A stretch of DNA of 64,000 bases from Gilliamella sp. ESL0441 (GCF_019469185.1 NZ_CP048264.1:310001-374000); one strand, 5' to 3'. Shown: positions 12,439 to 25,397, counted from the first letter of the stretch. The notes: a model not told the origin generated them from the letters alone. Made by a program: numbers and translations.

Positions 12439-12506
12439 TCAGATGAGATTATTTCTTGAATTAAATTATGTTTGTATTTACTTACATGAGTAAATAGAAA
12501 GATAAA

Positions 12507-12519
12507 GCTCTTTAACAAT
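12507..12519 (+). promoter_or_regulatory. boxA antitermination site (23S leader)
   Basis: GCTCTTTAACAAT matches the boxA consensus very well and lies about 120 bases before the 23S gene, the conserved spacer position. Confidence 0.75.
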
Positions 12520-12619
12520 TAGGAACAAGCTGAAAGAAACGAGTTCTCGTTTTTACGGAAGGCATTGATACGAAAGTATGGATGTTTGAAGTGGAAAAGA
12601 GAAAAAAGCGTAATAGAAA

Positions 12620-12641
12620 CCAAGACAACTGTGAGTTGTAA

Positions 12642-12648
<7 letters not shown>
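12620..12648 (+). other. 23S rRNA processing stem, 5' arm
   Basis: This 29-base stretch across the 23S 5' end is complementary at about 26 positions to 15533-15561 at the 3' end, forming the RNase III processing stem of the 23S precursor. Confidence 0.75.
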
Positions 12649-15532
<2,884 letters not shown>

Positions 15533-15541
<9 letters not shown>

Positions 15542-15561
15542 ACAACTCGGAGTTGTTTTGG
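15533..15561 (+). other. 23S rRNA processing stem, 3' arm
   Basis: Complement of 12620-12648; overlaps the last nine bases of the mature 23S sequence as in enteric rrn operons. Confidence 0.75.
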
Positions 15562-15692
15562 GATTATGCGAATAGAGAGAAGAGAAAATCATCGGAAGGT
15601 GATTGAATATTGTAGAAACAGTTTGTTCCGGATTGAGGAATTGATGTAAAGATGAGATAATGTACATCAATAGAGAAAGAGAAGACAGGATA

Positions 15693-15811
15693 TGTCTGGC
15701 GGTAATAGCGCGGTGGTCCCACCTGACCCCATGCCGAACTCAGAAGTGAAACGCCGTAGTGCCGATGGTAGTGTGGGTATTACCCATGTGAGAGTAGGGT
15801 GCCGCCAGACT
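15693..15811 (+). rRNA. rrf: 5S ribosomal RNA
   Basis: About 119 bases beginning TGTCTGGCGG and ending CCGCCAGACT, whose ends pair as helix I. The internal CCCACCTGACCCCATGCCGA and AACTCAGAAGTGAAACGCCG blocks are as in enteric 5S rRNA. It lies about 150 bases after the 23S gene. The exact 3' end may differ by one or two bases. Confidence 0.97.
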
Positions 15812-15853
15812 TTTAATTTTAAGTTGTAGTGATATTAACATACCAAATACGGT

Positions 15854-15930
15854 GGAGCGGTAGTTCAGTTGGTTAGAATACCTGCCTGTCACGCAGGGGG
15901 TCGCGGGTTCGAGCCCCGTCCGTTCCGCCA
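15854..15930 (+). tRNA. aspT: tRNA-Asp (anticodon GTC)
   Basis: A 77-base cloverleaf with acceptor GGAGCGG, anticodon loop CTGTCAC (GTC), T loop GGTTCGAGCC and encoded CCA. It follows the 5S gene by about 40 bases and belongs to the same transcript, as in E. coli rrnC. Confidence 0.98.
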
Positions 15931-15938
15931 CCTTATTT

Positions 15939-16014
15939 AGGGGCGTAGTTCAATTGGTAGAGCACCGGTCTCCAAAACCGGGTGTTGGGAGTTCGAGACT
16001 CTCCGCCCCTGCCA
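15939..16014 (+). tRNA. trpT: tRNA-Trp (anticodon CCA)
   Basis: A 76-base cloverleaf with acceptor AGGGGCG, anticodon loop CTCCAAA (CCA), T loop AGTTCGAGAC and encoded CCA end. It lies eight bases after tRNA-Asp, as at the end of the E. coli rrnC operon. I see no strong terminator hairpin after it, only T-rich sequence. Confidence 0.98.
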
Positions 16015-16148
16015 CAAAAAATCATAAATTTGTCTTAATTTTAGTCGTTTGATTATTTTTATCTATATAAATAAGAAAAAATTATTTACAGATTTACTTA
16101 GTTAATTATAATTTCCGCCCAACTACTTTTACAACCAGAGGAAAAAAA

Positions 16149-16487
16149 ATGGCTGAAAGTTTTGTAAGTCAACAACGATTTTTTGATAATAAAAACTATC
16201 CAAGAGGATTCTCACGCCATGGGGATTTTACTATCAAAGAAGCTCAAATTTTAGAAAAATACGGATGTGCCTTCAAAGATCTTGATACAGAAGTAAAAAA
16301 ACCGACTACAACAGAAGAAAAATCATTTGTTGCAGTTTGTAAAGGAAAAAAAGAGCCTTCTACTGATTTTGAAAAAGTATGGCTTAAGTACCTTGCTCGT
16401 ATCAATAAACCAAAGCGTTTTCATACATTATCAGGTGGAAAACCTCAAATTGATGTAAATGATGACTTTGTCGATAATGATGACTAA
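16149..16487 (+). CDS. maoP: MaoP (YifE) family protein
   Basis: A 112-residue protein that matches E. coli MaoP/YifE closely along its whole length, including [17 protein letters not shown] and [13 protein letters not shown]. In E. coli MaoP is required, with the maoS site, for organisation of the Ori macrodomain. The start has CCAGAGGAAAAA upstream. In E. coli hdfR lies between trpT and maoP; here that gene is absent and only 134 bases separate the tRNA from maoP. It converges with yifB with 5 bases between stops. Confidence 0.94.
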   Translation: MAESFVSQQRFFDNKNYPRGFSRHGDFTIKEAQILEKYGCAFKDLDTEVKKPTTTEEKSFVAVCKGKKEPSTDFEKVWLKYLARINKPKRFHTLSGGKPQIDVNDDFVDNDD

Positions 16488-16492
16488 TTCTT

Positions 16493-18016
16493 TCAGCCAA
16501 TATTTTTGTGTAACTGAATTAGTAATCTATCCATAGAACGATAACTTAAAGCCTCCGAAATATGTTTTCGTTCTATGTTGTTTGAAAAATCCAAATCAGC
16601 AATTGTTCGTGAAACTTTTAATATCCGATGCCAAGCTCTGGCTGAAAGTCCCAATTTAATTAAAGCTTGTTCCAAATATTCATTATTTTCCTTTGATAAT
16701 TGACAATACAAAGAAATTTCGTTTGCTGTTAATTGGCTATTTAATTTTTTATTTCTCTGAATTTGAATCATTCTAGCTTTTAAAACTCTTTGCTTGATAC
16801 TTTCAGTTGATTCAGTCGTATCCTTTTTTTGACTCAAAGAACCTTTAGGTAACAAAGGGACTTCAATAGAGATATCAAACCTATCGAGAAAAGGACCTGA
16901 AAGTCTATTGAGATAGCGAATCACTTGTTGGGGTGTCGTTCTATTGTGTGTACCTTGATAGTGACCGGTAGGACTAGGATTCATAGCGGCAATAAGTTGA
17001 AATTTGGCAGGAAATCGTATTTTAGCATTCGCTCTTGAAATAATAATCTCACCTGATTCGATAGGCTCTCTTAATGCATCTAAAACTTTCCGATTAAATT
17101 CGGGTAATTCATCTAAAAATAAAACCCCATTATGTGCCAATGAGATTTCTCCAGGTTTAGGAATGGTTCCACCACCCACAAGTGCTGCAGTGGATGCACT
17201 ATGATGTGGTGATCTAAACGGTCGTTTACGCCAATTCTTAATTGAGCCATTCTGGCTGACTAAGCTAGCTATAGCTGCACTTTCAAGTGCTTCGTCATCT
17301 GAAAGGGGAGGAAGTAAAGATGTTAAACGGGTGGCTAACATAGTTTTTCCTGTACCAGGAGGTCCAATTAATAACAGATTATGTCCTCCAGCTGCTGCAA
17401 TTTCTAAAGCTCTTTTTGCATGTTCTTGTCCTATCACATCTTGTAAATCAATTAGTTGATTTTCAATATTATCATTTTCGCAGTATTCGACCTTAGATAA
17501 ATTTATCTCATTATGTAAATATCGACATAACTCTAATAAATTACTGGTAATCAATGTATCATTATGATGAATTAATGAAATTTCTGATTGATTTTCAGTA
17601 GAAATAATAAGCGTGCGCTCACTTTTTTGTGATGAGATAGCTGCAGGAATAGCTCCTTTTACACCTCGGATGTCACCAGAAAGCGCTAGTTCACCTAAAA
17701 ACTCATAATGTGACAAATTTAAAGTCGGAATTTGTTCTGTTGCAGCCAAAATAGCGATAGCAATAGGTAGGTCAAAACGGCTTCCTTCTTTGGGAAGATC
17801 TGCCGGTGACAGATTAACCGTTATCTTTTTAGCAGGAAACGAAAAACCACTATTAATAATGGCACTACGTACACGATCTTTCGCTTCTTTAACCGTTGCC
17901 TCTGGAAGACCAACTAATACAAAACCTGGTAATCCATTACTAATATGAACTTCAACATTAATCAGTGGTGCTTGTATACCAATGGATGCTCGAGTATAAA
18001 TAATTGCAAGTGACAT
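16493..18016 (-). CDS. yifB: YifB/ComM family magnesium-chelatase-like AAA+ ATPase
   Basis: A 507-residue AAA+ protein of the ComM/YifB family; ComM is a hexameric helicase promoting branch migration during natural transformation in related bacteria. The N-terminal third is the Lon-like domain (ARASIGIQAPLINVEVHISN), then Walker A GPPGTGKTML, Walker B NGVLFLDELPEF and sensor sequences, and a C-terminal helical domain with the SARAWHRILKVSRTIADL signature. Length matches E. coli (506). It converges with maoP as in E. coli. Whether the organism is transformable is not shown here. Confidence 0.94.
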   Translation of the reverse strand: MSLAIIYTRASIGIQAPLINVEVHISNGLPGFVLVGLPEATVKEAKDRVRSAIINSGFSFPAKKITVNLSPADLPKEGSRFDLPIAIAILAATEQIPTLNLSHYEFLGELALSGDIRGVKGAIPAAISSQKSERTLIISTENQSEISLIHHNDTLITSNLLELCRYLHNEINLSKVEYCENDNIENQLIDLQDVIGQEHAKRALEIAAAGGHNLLLIGPPGTGKTMLATRLTSLLPPLSDDEALESAAIASLVSQNGSIKNWRKRPFRSPHHSASTAALVGGGTIPKPGEISLAHNGVLFLDELPEFNRKVLDALREPIESGEIIISRANAKIRFPAKFQLIAAMNPSPTGHYQGTHNRTTPQQVIRYLNRLSGPFLDRFDISIEVPLLPKGSLSQKKDTTESTESIKQRVLKARMIQIQRNKKLNSQLTANEISLYCQLSKENNEYLEQALIKLGLSARAWHRILKVSRTIADLDFSNNIERKHISEALSYRSMDRLLIQLHKNIG

Positions 18017-18116
18017 AAATTAAATTATAAATGTTTTTAATAATTAATTATGTTAATACAATTAATTTGCTAGAGATTTTAACTTCAAATTATTGTGATA
18101 TAGTGCACAATTAATG

Positions 18117-18935
18117 TTATTTTTTTTCTAGATACCTATTTTTTATTGTTAAAAATAACTTTGAAGTCAATAAACATATAAAAAATAGACAGGCATTACA
18201 TAATACAACTGATGGACTTGTTGGTGTATTGTAAATAAAAGAAAAAAACAAGCCACTTATAACGGCTACGATTCCAATAATGATAGAAATTAAAGCCATT
18301 TTCTCTGGAGTTTTCGAAAAGTATTTAGCTGTTGCAGCAGGAATAATCAATAAAGAGGTAATGATAAGTGCTCCTACAAATTTCATGGCAATACCGATAG
18401 TAAAAGCCAATAATAAGGTTAAAATTAATTTAGTTAATCGGATATTAATACCCTGAATAAAAGCTAATTCTTCATTAACAGTGATATAAAGAAAATCGTT
18501 CCAACGCCAAATTAATAAAATACCGATGAATATTACACAGATCAAAATTTGAAATATATCAGCATAAGTTATTGATAACAGATCGCCAAATAAATATCCC
18601 ATCAGATCAATTCGTATATTTCCTATTAAACTGATTACAACTAAACCTAAAGATAATGCACTATGTGCAAGAATACCCAGTAATGTATCAACAGGAAGTT
18701 GTTTTTGTGATTCAAGCCAAATTAAACCTAATGCTAAAATCAATGTCACAAAAATTACCGCATAAAATAGGTTGATATTGAGTAAAAAGCCAAAAGCAAT
18801 ACCAAGTAAAGCAGCATGAGATAGGGTATCACCAAAATAAGACATTCTGCGCCAAACAACAAATGTTCCTAAAGGACCTGTCACAGTTGTTAAGCACAAT
18901 CCTGCTAACAAAGAAGGTAATAATAATTCAACCAT
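18117..18935 (-). CDS. znuB: Zinc ABC transporter permease ZnuB
   Basis: Inner-membrane permease of the high-affinity zinc importer. The 272 residues form about eight hydrophobic segments, beginning [19 protein letters not shown] and containing the [18 protein letters not shown] segment typical of the metal-ABC-3 family. The gene follows znuC with a single-base gap, so translation is probably coupled. Slightly longer at the C-terminus than E. coli ZnuB (261). Confidence 0.95.
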   Translation of the reverse strand: MVELLLPSLLAGLCLTTVTGPLGTFVVWRRMSYFGDTLSHAALLGIAFGFLLNINLFYAVIFVTLILALGLIWLESQKQLPVDTLLGILAHSALSLGLVVISLIGNIRIDLMGYLFGDLLSITYADIFQILICVIFIGILLIWRWNDFLYITVNEELAFIQGINIRLTKLILTLLLAFTIGIAMKFVGALIITSLLIIPAATAKYFSKTPEKMALISIIIGIVAVISGLFFSFIYNTPTSPSVVLCNACLFFICLLTSKLFLTIKNRYLEKK

Positions 18936-18936
18936 T

Positions 18937-19707
18937 TTAATGATCCTTTTTTATATTTGATAACTTATGATGATGATCTATTGTTTTTTTGCATAAATCA
19001 TGTTGATGGTTGTGATGATGTTTGTATACAGCAATCTGTGATGCACCATATTGACCAAAAAGTGAAATAAACTCTGGATCATTTGACACAGTGGCAGGTG
19101 TACCTGAACAACATATGTGATGATTTAGACAAATAACTTCATCTGTTTTAGCCATGACTAAATGAAGATCATGAGAAACCATTAATACTCCACAATTAAA
19201 TTGTTTTTTAGCATTTGCAATTAAATCATAGAGAAGGATTTGACCATTTACATCTACACCTTGTGTCGGTTCATCAAGAATAAGTAATTGGGGCTGTTTA
19301 GCTAAAGCTTGTGCGAGTAAAACACGTTGTAACTCGCCACCAGACAATTGATGCATTGATTTATCAAATAAGTATTCTGCTTTAACAAGTGATAATGTTT
19401 GTAAAATATCGTCACTTTTTAACTGTTTATTTAAGTGCATAAAACGTTTAACAGTGATCGGTAGAGTAGGGTTTAAATTTATGGACTGAGGAACATAACC
19501 GATAGTTAAATTTGGTAAACGGTAAATCTTTCCAGATGAGTAAGGTAGAAGTCCCAATATGACTTTTACTAAAGTTGATTTGCCTGCACCATTAGGACCA
19601 AGTAATGTAATAATCTGATTTAGATTAACAGATAATGAAATATCATCTAATATTTTTTGATGATTGATTTCAACAGAGACATTTTCAAGTGAAATTAATT
19701 GAGTCAT
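18937..19707 (-). CDS. znuC: Zinc ABC transporter ATPase ZnuC
   Basis: ATPase subunit of ZnuABC. The 256 residues carry Walker [11 protein letters not shown], the ABC signature LSGGELQRV, Walker [11 protein letters not shown] and the switch histidine in MVSHDLH. The C-terminal 35 residues are rich in histidine, as in other ZnuC proteins. It is divergent from znuA across an 80-base gap holding a Zur operator, so both arms should respond to zinc together. Confidence 0.96.
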   Translation of the reverse strand: MTQLISLENVSVEINHQKILDDISLSVNLNQIITLLGPNGAGKSTLVKVILGLLPYSSGKIYRLPNLTIGYVPQSINLNPTLPITVKRFMHLNKQLKSDDILQTLSLVKAEYLFDKSMHQLSGGELQRVLLAQALAKQPQLLILDEPTQGVDVNGQILLYDLIANAKKQFNCGVLMVSHDLHLVMAKTDEVICLNHHICCSGTPATVSNDPEFISLFGQYGASQIAVYKHHHNHQHDLCKKTIDHHHKLSNIKKDH

Positions 19708-19739
19708 GTAACGGGTAGCCCTTGCTCACCTAAATGTTA

Positions 19740-19754
19740 TGTTATATTATAACA
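19740..19754. promoter_or_regulatory. Probable Zur operator between znuC and znuA
   Basis: TGTTATATTATAACA is an inverted repeat of TGTTATA/TATAACA around a central T, matching the core GTTATAnTATAAC of the enteric Zur box as remembered. It sits in the divergent znuC-znuA intergenic region, where Zur binds in E. coli. A neighbouring ATGTTATGT extends the left side. Zn-loaded Zur would repress both genes. Confidence 0.85.
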
Positions 19755-19799
19755 ATATTAAATTTTATTCTATCATAAATTATAGCATTGGATAATAAC

Positions 19800-20750
19800 G
19801 TGAAAAATTACATCGTAAGGAATTTTAATCTGTTTATACAGTATTTGATAATCTTAATCCCATTATTAATAATACAAAGCGTAAATAATTATGCTAATGC
19901 TACTGTTATATCGTCGGTTAAACCGATAGGTTTTATTGCTCAAGCTATTACATCAGGCATAACTGATGCAGAAATTCTTTTACCGGAAGGTGCTTCTCCT
20001 CATACTTATTCCTTAAAACCTTCTGATTTAAAGAATATTAAGTCAGCTGAGTTAGTTATTTGGGTTGGTGAAGATATGGAAACTTTTATGCCAACCTTAT
20101 TGAAAAATATCGATAAACAAAAGCAAATTGAATTAATGGATATTCCTGAAATTAAGTCTTTGCTTCGAACTAATCATGATGAACATTTGCACGAGGGAGA
20201 AGCGCATCATCATTTAGATCATGAGCATCATGGTGAATATGACGAACATATTTGGCTTTCTCCTAAAATAGCCAAAATTATTGCTCAATTGATCCACGAT
20301 AAATTAATTACTCTTTATCCTGACAAAAAAAACAAAATTGATGAAAATCTAAACGAATTCGCTATAAAATTATCTGAAACAGAACAAAACATTGCAAAAA
20401 AGCTAATAAACGTCCAAAATAGCGGGTATTTTGTATTTCATGATGCCTATGGGTATTTTGAATCACAATTTAAATTGAAAAATCTAGGTAGCTTTACTAT
20501 AAATCCAGCAATACAGCCAGGTGTTCAGACAGTCTATGCTATAAAGCAAAAACTGAAAGAAAATAAAGCTGTGTGTGTATTTATAGAGCCACAGTTTAGT
20601 CCAGCTGTTATTGAAAAATTGGTGGATGGCACAGACGTTCGAATTGGAGTATTAGATCCTTTAGGCTCGAACATACAGCCTTCTAAAGATGCTTATTCAC
20701 AATTTTTATTGAACTTAACGCAACAACTGTTGGCTTGTTTAGGTAATTAA
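19800..20750 (+). CDS. znuA: Zinc ABC transporter periplasmic binding protein ZnuA
   Basis: Periplasmic zinc-binding protein of ZnuABC. The product has a signal peptide ending ANA before TVISSVKPIGF, the cluster A-I zinc histidine in EGASPHTYSL, a His/Asp/Glu-rich loop (residues about 125-150) and HIWLSP and FVFHDAYGYFE motifs. Two non-ATG starts are possible: GTG 19800, chosen because it gives a compact signal peptide, or TTG 19788 with four more residues; neither has a strong ribosome site. mepM follows after 31 bases, as in E. coli. Confidence 0.93.
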   Translation: MKNYIVRNFNLFIQYLIILIPLLIIQSVNNYANATVISSVKPIGFIAQAITSGITDAEILLPEGASPHTYSLKPSDLKNIKSAELVIWVGEDMETFMPTLLKNIDKQKQIELMDIPEIKSLLRTNHDEHLHEGEAHHHLDHEHHGEYDEHIWLSPKIAKIIAQLIHDKLITLYPDKKNKIDENLNEFAIKLSETEQNIAKKLINVQNSGYFVFHDAYGYFESQFKLKNLGSFTINPAIQPGVQTVYAIKQKLKENKAVCVFIEPQFSPAVIEKLVDGTDVRIGVLDPLGSNIQPSKDAYSQFLLNLTQQLLACLGN

Positions 20751-20781
20751 TAGTTTTGATAATAGAAGATTAGGGTTAATT

Positions 20782-22098
20782 TTGGCACGAAAGATTAAAT
20801 TTCCTCATATTGAAAAAAAACAGACTAAAACACCCTATTTTTCAATATTAGGCGCCCTGTTTTTTATTATCATAATTATTATGTTGTGGCAAACTCCCAA
20901 ATTCAATCGTGCCGACTATATTCCGTTGAATCCTCAAGTTGAAACGACTGTCGTTAATAAGCCTTCTTTGCCTGATGATATGACTGTCGATGAATCTTTA
21001 GATGAACCTGAAGATAAAATTAATCCAGATGATTTAGATGAGATAATTGATGAGAAAGGTAATACCGTCCAATACACTATAGTTCGTGGTGATACCTTAC
21101 ATCAAATTTTACTACGATATAATGTTAACCGAAAAGACGTCTATCAATTAACATCTGAATTTAAGCAACTAGCTAATTTAAGAATAGGTCAGCAAATTAG
21201 TTGGACGACAGATGATGATCATAATCTACTTAATTTAAATTGGACGATTTCCAGCAATAATATTCGAATCTATGAGAAGTCTGGAGATAAATTTGTTGAA
21301 AACTCCGAGGTAGTGGAAGGCGTTATAAAAAATGTAATACTAAAAGGCGAAATCAAAACAAGTTTTATAGCTGATGCGCGAAGTGCGGGATTAACCAGTA
21401 GTGAAATAGCGCTAATAATGCGAGCATTACAATGGCGATTAGATTTTAAACGGCTTCAAATTGGAGATAAATTTTCAGTTGTATTATCTCGAGAAATGCA
21501 CGGCGAACGTTTATCCACTAGCCAACTACTAGCAATTCGATTTAAAAATGGCGCTAGAGAATATTACGCATTTTTAGCGGATGATGGTAAATATTATGAT
21601 ATAGATGGTGGAAGTTTATCTCAAAGTTTTTTCCGTTATCCTTTGGCTAATAAAGCTCGAGTATCTTCACAATTTAACCCAAGACGTTTGCATCCTGTTA
21701 CTGGGAAAATAGCGCCTCACAATGGTGTTGATTTCGCAGTATCACGTGGTACACCTGTATTGTCAGTTGGTAATGGTGAGGTTGTTATTGCTAAATATAG
21801 TGGTTCTGCAGGTAACTATATTGCGATAAGACATGGGCGTCAGTATATGACTACTTATATGCATCTTGATAAAATTTTAGTTAAACCGGGTCAACAAGTA
21901 AAACAAGGTGACAAGATTGGATTGTCTGGTAATACTGGTCGCTCAACGGGCCCTCATTTGCATTTCGAATTACACATTAACAATAAACCAGTTAATCCGT
22001 TAACAGCTAGTTTACCAATTAATGAAGGTTTAACCGGTAAATCAAAAAATGCGTTTATTGAAAAAGTGAAAAATATTAAGCCACGATTAGAATTTTAA
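20782..22098 (+). CDS. mepM: Murein DD-endopeptidase MepM
   Basis: Envelope hydrolase cutting D-Ala-mDAP cross-links to allow peptidoglycan growth. The 438 residues comprise a cytoplasmic start, one membrane anchor (about 20-37), an acidic linker, an OapA/LysM-like segment beginning YTIVRGDTLHQIL near residue 94, and a C-terminal M23 peptidase with HNGVDF and HLHFELH zinc-site motifs. The start is TTG, with AGGGTT about ten bases upstream. It follows znuA as in E. coli, where lpxM comes next; here mrcB follows instead. Confidence 0.93.
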   Translation: MARKIKFPHIEKKQTKTPYFSILGALFFIIIIIMLWQTPKFNRADYIPLNPQVETTVVNKPSLPDDMTVDESLDEPEDKINPDDLDEIIDEKGNTVQYTIVRGDTLHQILLRYNVNRKDVYQLTSEFKQLANLRIGQQISWTTDDDHNLLNLNWTISSNNIRIYEKSGDKFVENSEVVEGVIKNVILKGEIKTSFIADARSAGLTSSEIALIMRALQWRLDFKRLQIGDKFSVVLSREMHGERLSTSQLLAIRFKNGAREYYAFLADDGKYYDIDGGSLSQSFFRYPLANKARVSSQFNPRRLHPVTGKIAPHNGVDFAVSRGTPVLSVGNGEVVIAKYSGSAGNYIAIRHGRQYMTTYMHLDKILVKPGQQVKQGDKIGLSGNTGRSTGPHLHFELHINNKPVNPLTASLPINEGLTGKSKNAFIEKVKNIKPRLEF

Positions 22099-22134
22099 TA
22101 ATTCTTATTTTTTGACTAATCATGACTAACGAAA

Positions 22135-22160
22135 AGTCTATTTTTTTGAAAAAATAGACT
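22135..22160. terminator. Perfect hairpin between mepM and mrcB
   Basis: A 12-base inverted repeat (AGTCTATTTTTT and AAAAAATAGACT) around TG, 37 bases after the mepM stop. It is self-complementary on both strands. The U-run is inside the stem, so it may act as a terminator or as an RNA stabilising hairpin. Confidence 0.45.
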
Positions 22161-22237
22161 ATAAAGAAGACAATTAAAAGTTTAAAGATTTGTGTTATTA
22201 TACCAAAATAATATTTGTACTAAATCTTAGGTGAGCT

Positions 22238-24574
22238 TTGAATACGTCAACTAAATCTACCCGAAAAAAATCCTCTAAAAAAGTTAAGAAAAATAAAAAA
22301 CGCTCACTTTGGCGTCGATTTTTATCATTGCTATTTAAACTGTTTCTGGTTTTTGTGGCTGTGGCTGTAATTTATGGTATATATCTTGATCAGCAAATCA
22401 AAGAACGAATAGATGGTAATGTATGGGAATTACCAGCAGCTGTTTATGGTCAAATTATCGATCTTGAACCTGACAGCGAATACAGTTTAAGTGATGTGGT
22501 GACTATGTTAAATGGTGCACAATATCGCCAACAGGATACAAAAGCTACACGTCCTGGTGAATTTATTGTTAGTAATGATGCGATTGAAATATACCGTCGT
22601 CCTTTTACATTTCCTGACGGAGAAGAAAAAGCTTTCCGGGTAAAAATTACATTTTATGATAATCGAATTGATCGTATTACTAATTTAGATACAGGACGTG
22701 ATTTTGGATTACTTAAGATCGATCCCAAATTAATCACCATGATGCATTCTCCTAACGGAGAACAACGCTTGTTTGTACCTCTTAAATCATTTCCTGATTC
22801 ACTTATCAAAACTTTAGTTGCCACAGAAGATAAACGTTTCTATGATCATCATGGCGTCAGCTTATATTCCATTGGTCGAGCAATTTATGTCAACCTTACC
22901 ACAGGTCGCACTGAAGGTGGAAGTACGTTAACCCAACAAACCGTTAAAAACTTATTCTTAACTAATGAACGTAGTTTAAGTCGTAAAATACGAGAAGCCT
23001 ATATGGCAATCATTCTTGATGCTCGTTATAGCAAAGAACGTATTTTAGAGTTGTATTTAAATGAAGTCTATTTTGGGCAAGCCGGAAGTGAAGAAATCCA
23101 TGGTTTTCCTCTTGCTAGTCTTTATTATTTTGGTCGTCCAGTTAATGAATTAACGCTCGATCAGCAAGCGGTATTAGTAGGAATGGTAAAAGGTGCTTCT
23201 CTATATAACCCTTGGACGCAACCAAAACAAGTGTTAGATCGCCGGAATGTTGTTTTAAAACTTACCGAGCAACAGGGCATTATTGATGATGAGTTATATA
23301 ATTTATTAAGTCAGCGTCCACTATCTGTTTTACCGAAAGGTGGTGTTATTTCGCCACAACCTGCTTTTATGCAAGTTGTTCGCAGTGAACTAAGAAAGCA
23401 ATTAGGTGATAAAGCAGATCACCTTTCAGGTATGAAGATTTTTACCACTTTTGATCCTGTTGCCCAAGCAGCTGCAGAACAATCTGTAACGAATCAAATT
23501 GAAAAATTACGTAAATCAACTAATAAAGATTTACAAACAGCCATGGTTATTGTTAGTCGAGAAACAGGCGAAATTCGTGCAATTATTGGTAGTGCAGAAC
23601 CTCGATATCCAGGATATAATCGTGCATGGTTAACCCGCAGAGCAATAGGTTCATTAGCTAAACCATCAACTTACTTAACTGCTTTAGGTCAACCTGATCG
23701 TTTTCAATTAAATACATGGTTAGATGATTCACCGCTTTCAATAAAACTTGATAATGGTTCGTACTGGCAACCGAAAAATTATGATCGTAAGTTTCGTGAT
23801 CGTGTCATGTTAGTGGATGCTTTAGCACTTTCTTTAAATGTACCAACAGTTAACTTAGGTATGGCTCTTGGTCTTGAGGCTACGAAAAATACCTTGCAAG
23901 CATTGGGTGTGCCAGGTGATCGTATTACGAATCTACCTTCAAGATTGTTAGGTGCTTTGGAATTAACGCCTTTAGAAACTGCGCAAATGTTCCAAACAAT
24001 AGCTAATAATGGTCAACGTTCACCATTAACCATTTTAAGATATGTATTGACTGATAAAGGAGAATTAGTTTATCAAAACTATCCTCAACAAATTCAAGCA
24101 GTTTCAAAACAATCAGCCTATTTAACCACTTATGCTATGCAACAAGTTGTTGAGTCGGGTACCTCTCGCTCTTTAAAAGGAAAATATGGGGCGTTTAAGT
24201 TGGCAGCTAAAACAGGAACAAGTAATGATTCTCGTGACAGTTGGTTTACGGGTATTGATGGTAAAAATGTTGCTGTTATTTGGATTGGTTTAGATGATCA
24301 CTCTCCAATGAAATTAACGGGGGCCACAGGAGCATTAAAAATTTATAGTGAATACTTACAAAATAATCCTCCTAAAAGATTGTTGTTACCAACACCTCAA
24401 AATATTCGTATGATGTCAATTGATGACAATGGTCAGTGGCAATGTGATAGTAATAGTGGCAGACGAATGCTACCAGTTTGGACAGATAATCCTCAAAGTT
24501 TATGTGTTAACAATAATCAGTCGGCACCAAGTCAGCAAGTACCAACTTGGGTCACAGAAATGTTAAATAATTAG
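22238..24574 (+). CDS. mrcB: Penicillin-binding protein 1B
   Basis: Bifunctional class A PBP that polymerises and cross-links peptidoglycan. The 778 residues contain a basic N-terminal tail (KKSSKKVKKNKKRSLWRR), one membrane anchor (about 30-48), a UB2H-type domain, the GT51 domain with ATEDKRFYDHHG and GGSTLTQQTVKN, and a transpeptidase with the SxxK serine in GSLAKP, the SLN motif in LSLNVPTV and KTGTS. The start is TTG with TAGGTGAG upstream. It is shorter than the long E. coli form (844) because of a shorter N-terminus. mutM follows 10 bases later. Confidence 0.95.
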   Translation: MNTSTKSTRKKSSKKVKKNKKRSLWRRFLSLLFKLFLVFVAVAVIYGIYLDQQIKERIDGNVWELPAAVYGQIIDLEPDSEYSLSDVVTMLNGAQYRQQDTKATRPGEFIVSNDAIEIYRRPFTFPDGEEKAFRVKITFYDNRIDRITNLDTGRDFGLLKIDPKLITMMHSPNGEQRLFVPLKSFPDSLIKTLVATEDKRFYDHHGVSLYSIGRAIYVNLTTGRTEGGSTLTQQTVKNLFLTNERSLSRKIREAYMAIILDARYSKERILELYLNEVYFGQAGSEEIHGFPLASLYYFGRPVNELTLDQQAVLVGMVKGASLYNPWTQPKQVLDRRNVVLKLTEQQGIIDDELYNLLSQRPLSVLPKGGVISPQPAFMQVVRSELRKQLGDKADHLSGMKIFTTFDPVAQAAAEQSVTNQIEKLRKSTNKDLQTAMVIVSRETGEIRAIIGSAEPRYPGYNRAWLTRRAIGSLAKPSTYLTALGQPDRFQLNTWLDDSPLSIKLDNGSYWQPKNYDRKFRDRVMLVDALALSLNVPTVNLGMALGLEATKNTLQALGVPGDRITNLPSRLLGALELTPLETAQMFQTIANNGQRSPLTILRYVLTDKGELVYQNYPQQIQAVSKQSAYLTTYAMQQVVESGTSRSLKGKYGAFKLAAKTGTSNDSRDSWFTGIDGKNVAVIWIGLDDHSPMKLTGATGALKIYSEYLQNNPPKRLLLPTPQNIRMMSIDDNGQWQCDSNSGRRMLPVWTDNPQSLCVNNNQSAPSQQVPTWVTEMLNN

Positions 24575-24584
24575 GTGAAATAAA

Positions 24585-25397
24585 ATGCCTGAATTACCAG
24601 AAGTTGAGACAAGTCGCCTAGGTATTTTGCCTTACTTAAAAGGGCAAACTATCAAGCAAATAGTGGTTAGGCAACCAAAATTACGTTGGCCTGTTGATGA
24701 ACTCATTCATCGTTCTCATGGAGAAGTCATTTTGGATGTCAAAAGACGTGCAAAATATTTGCTGATACAGCTAGCACATAATTGGATTATCATTCACTTG
24801 GGAATGTCTGGTAGTTTGCGTATTTTACTTGATGAACAACAGGAAGTAACAAAACATGATCATATCGATTTGGTTTTAGAAAATGGAGTTGTATTGCGTT
24901 ATACTGATCCAAGGCGCTTTGGTTCATGGCTTTGGGCAAATTCACTTGAAGAAGTCTCTCAACTAAGACATTTGGGGCCAGAGCCTTTAAGTGATGAGTT
25001 TTCTGCTGAGTATCTATTAACAAAAGCTAAAAATCGACATATACCGATCAAAAGTTGGATTATGGATAATCATATTGTTGTTGGTGTTGGAAATATCTAT
25101 GCATCTGAATCATTGCATATGGCTAAAATCAATCCCAATCGAAAAGTTAATACCTTACAATTAGCCGAGTTTGAAAGATTAGTTATAGCCATCAAGCAAG
25201 TTCTGACTAAATCGATTAAACAAGGTGGAACGACACTAAAAGACTTTCTTCAATCAAATGGAAAACCCGGTTATTTTGCACAAAAATTGCAAGTATATGC
25301 TCGAGAAGGACAAGAGTGTTATACATGTCAGGCTAAAATAACATCACAAAGAATAGGTCAAAGAAATACTTTTTTCTGTGAAAATTGTCAAAAATAG
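24585..25397 (+). CDS. mutM: Formamidopyrimidine-DNA glycosylase
   Basis: Base-excision repair enzyme that removes 8-oxoguanine and formamidopyrimidines and cleaves the abasic site. The N-terminus PELPEVE provides the catalytic proline and glutamate, and the C-terminal zinc finger is Cys-x2-Cys-x16-Cys-x2-Cys (CYTC to CENC). Length 270 equals the family norm (269 in E. coli). It follows mrcB by 10 bases, suggesting co-transcription. Confidence 0.96.
   Translation: MPELPEVETSRLGILPYLKGQTIKQIVVRQPKLRWPVDELIHRSHGEVILDVKRRAKYLLIQLAHNWIIIHLGMSGSLRILLDEQQEVTKHDHIDLVLENGVVLRYTDPRRFGSWLWANSLEEVSQLRHLGPEPLSDEFSAEYLLTKAKNRHIPIKSWIMDNHIVVGVGNIYASESLHMAKINPNRKVNTLQLAEFERLVIAIKQVLTKSIKQGGTTLKDFLQSNGKPGYFAQKLQVYAREGQECYTCQAKITSQRIGQRNTFFCENCQK

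Noticed and set aside
15740..15931. Minus-strand frame over the 5S and tRNA-Asp genes, starting MAERTGLEPATPC
   Set aside because: This is the well-known false protein produced by reading antisense through tRNA-Asp; it is not a gene.
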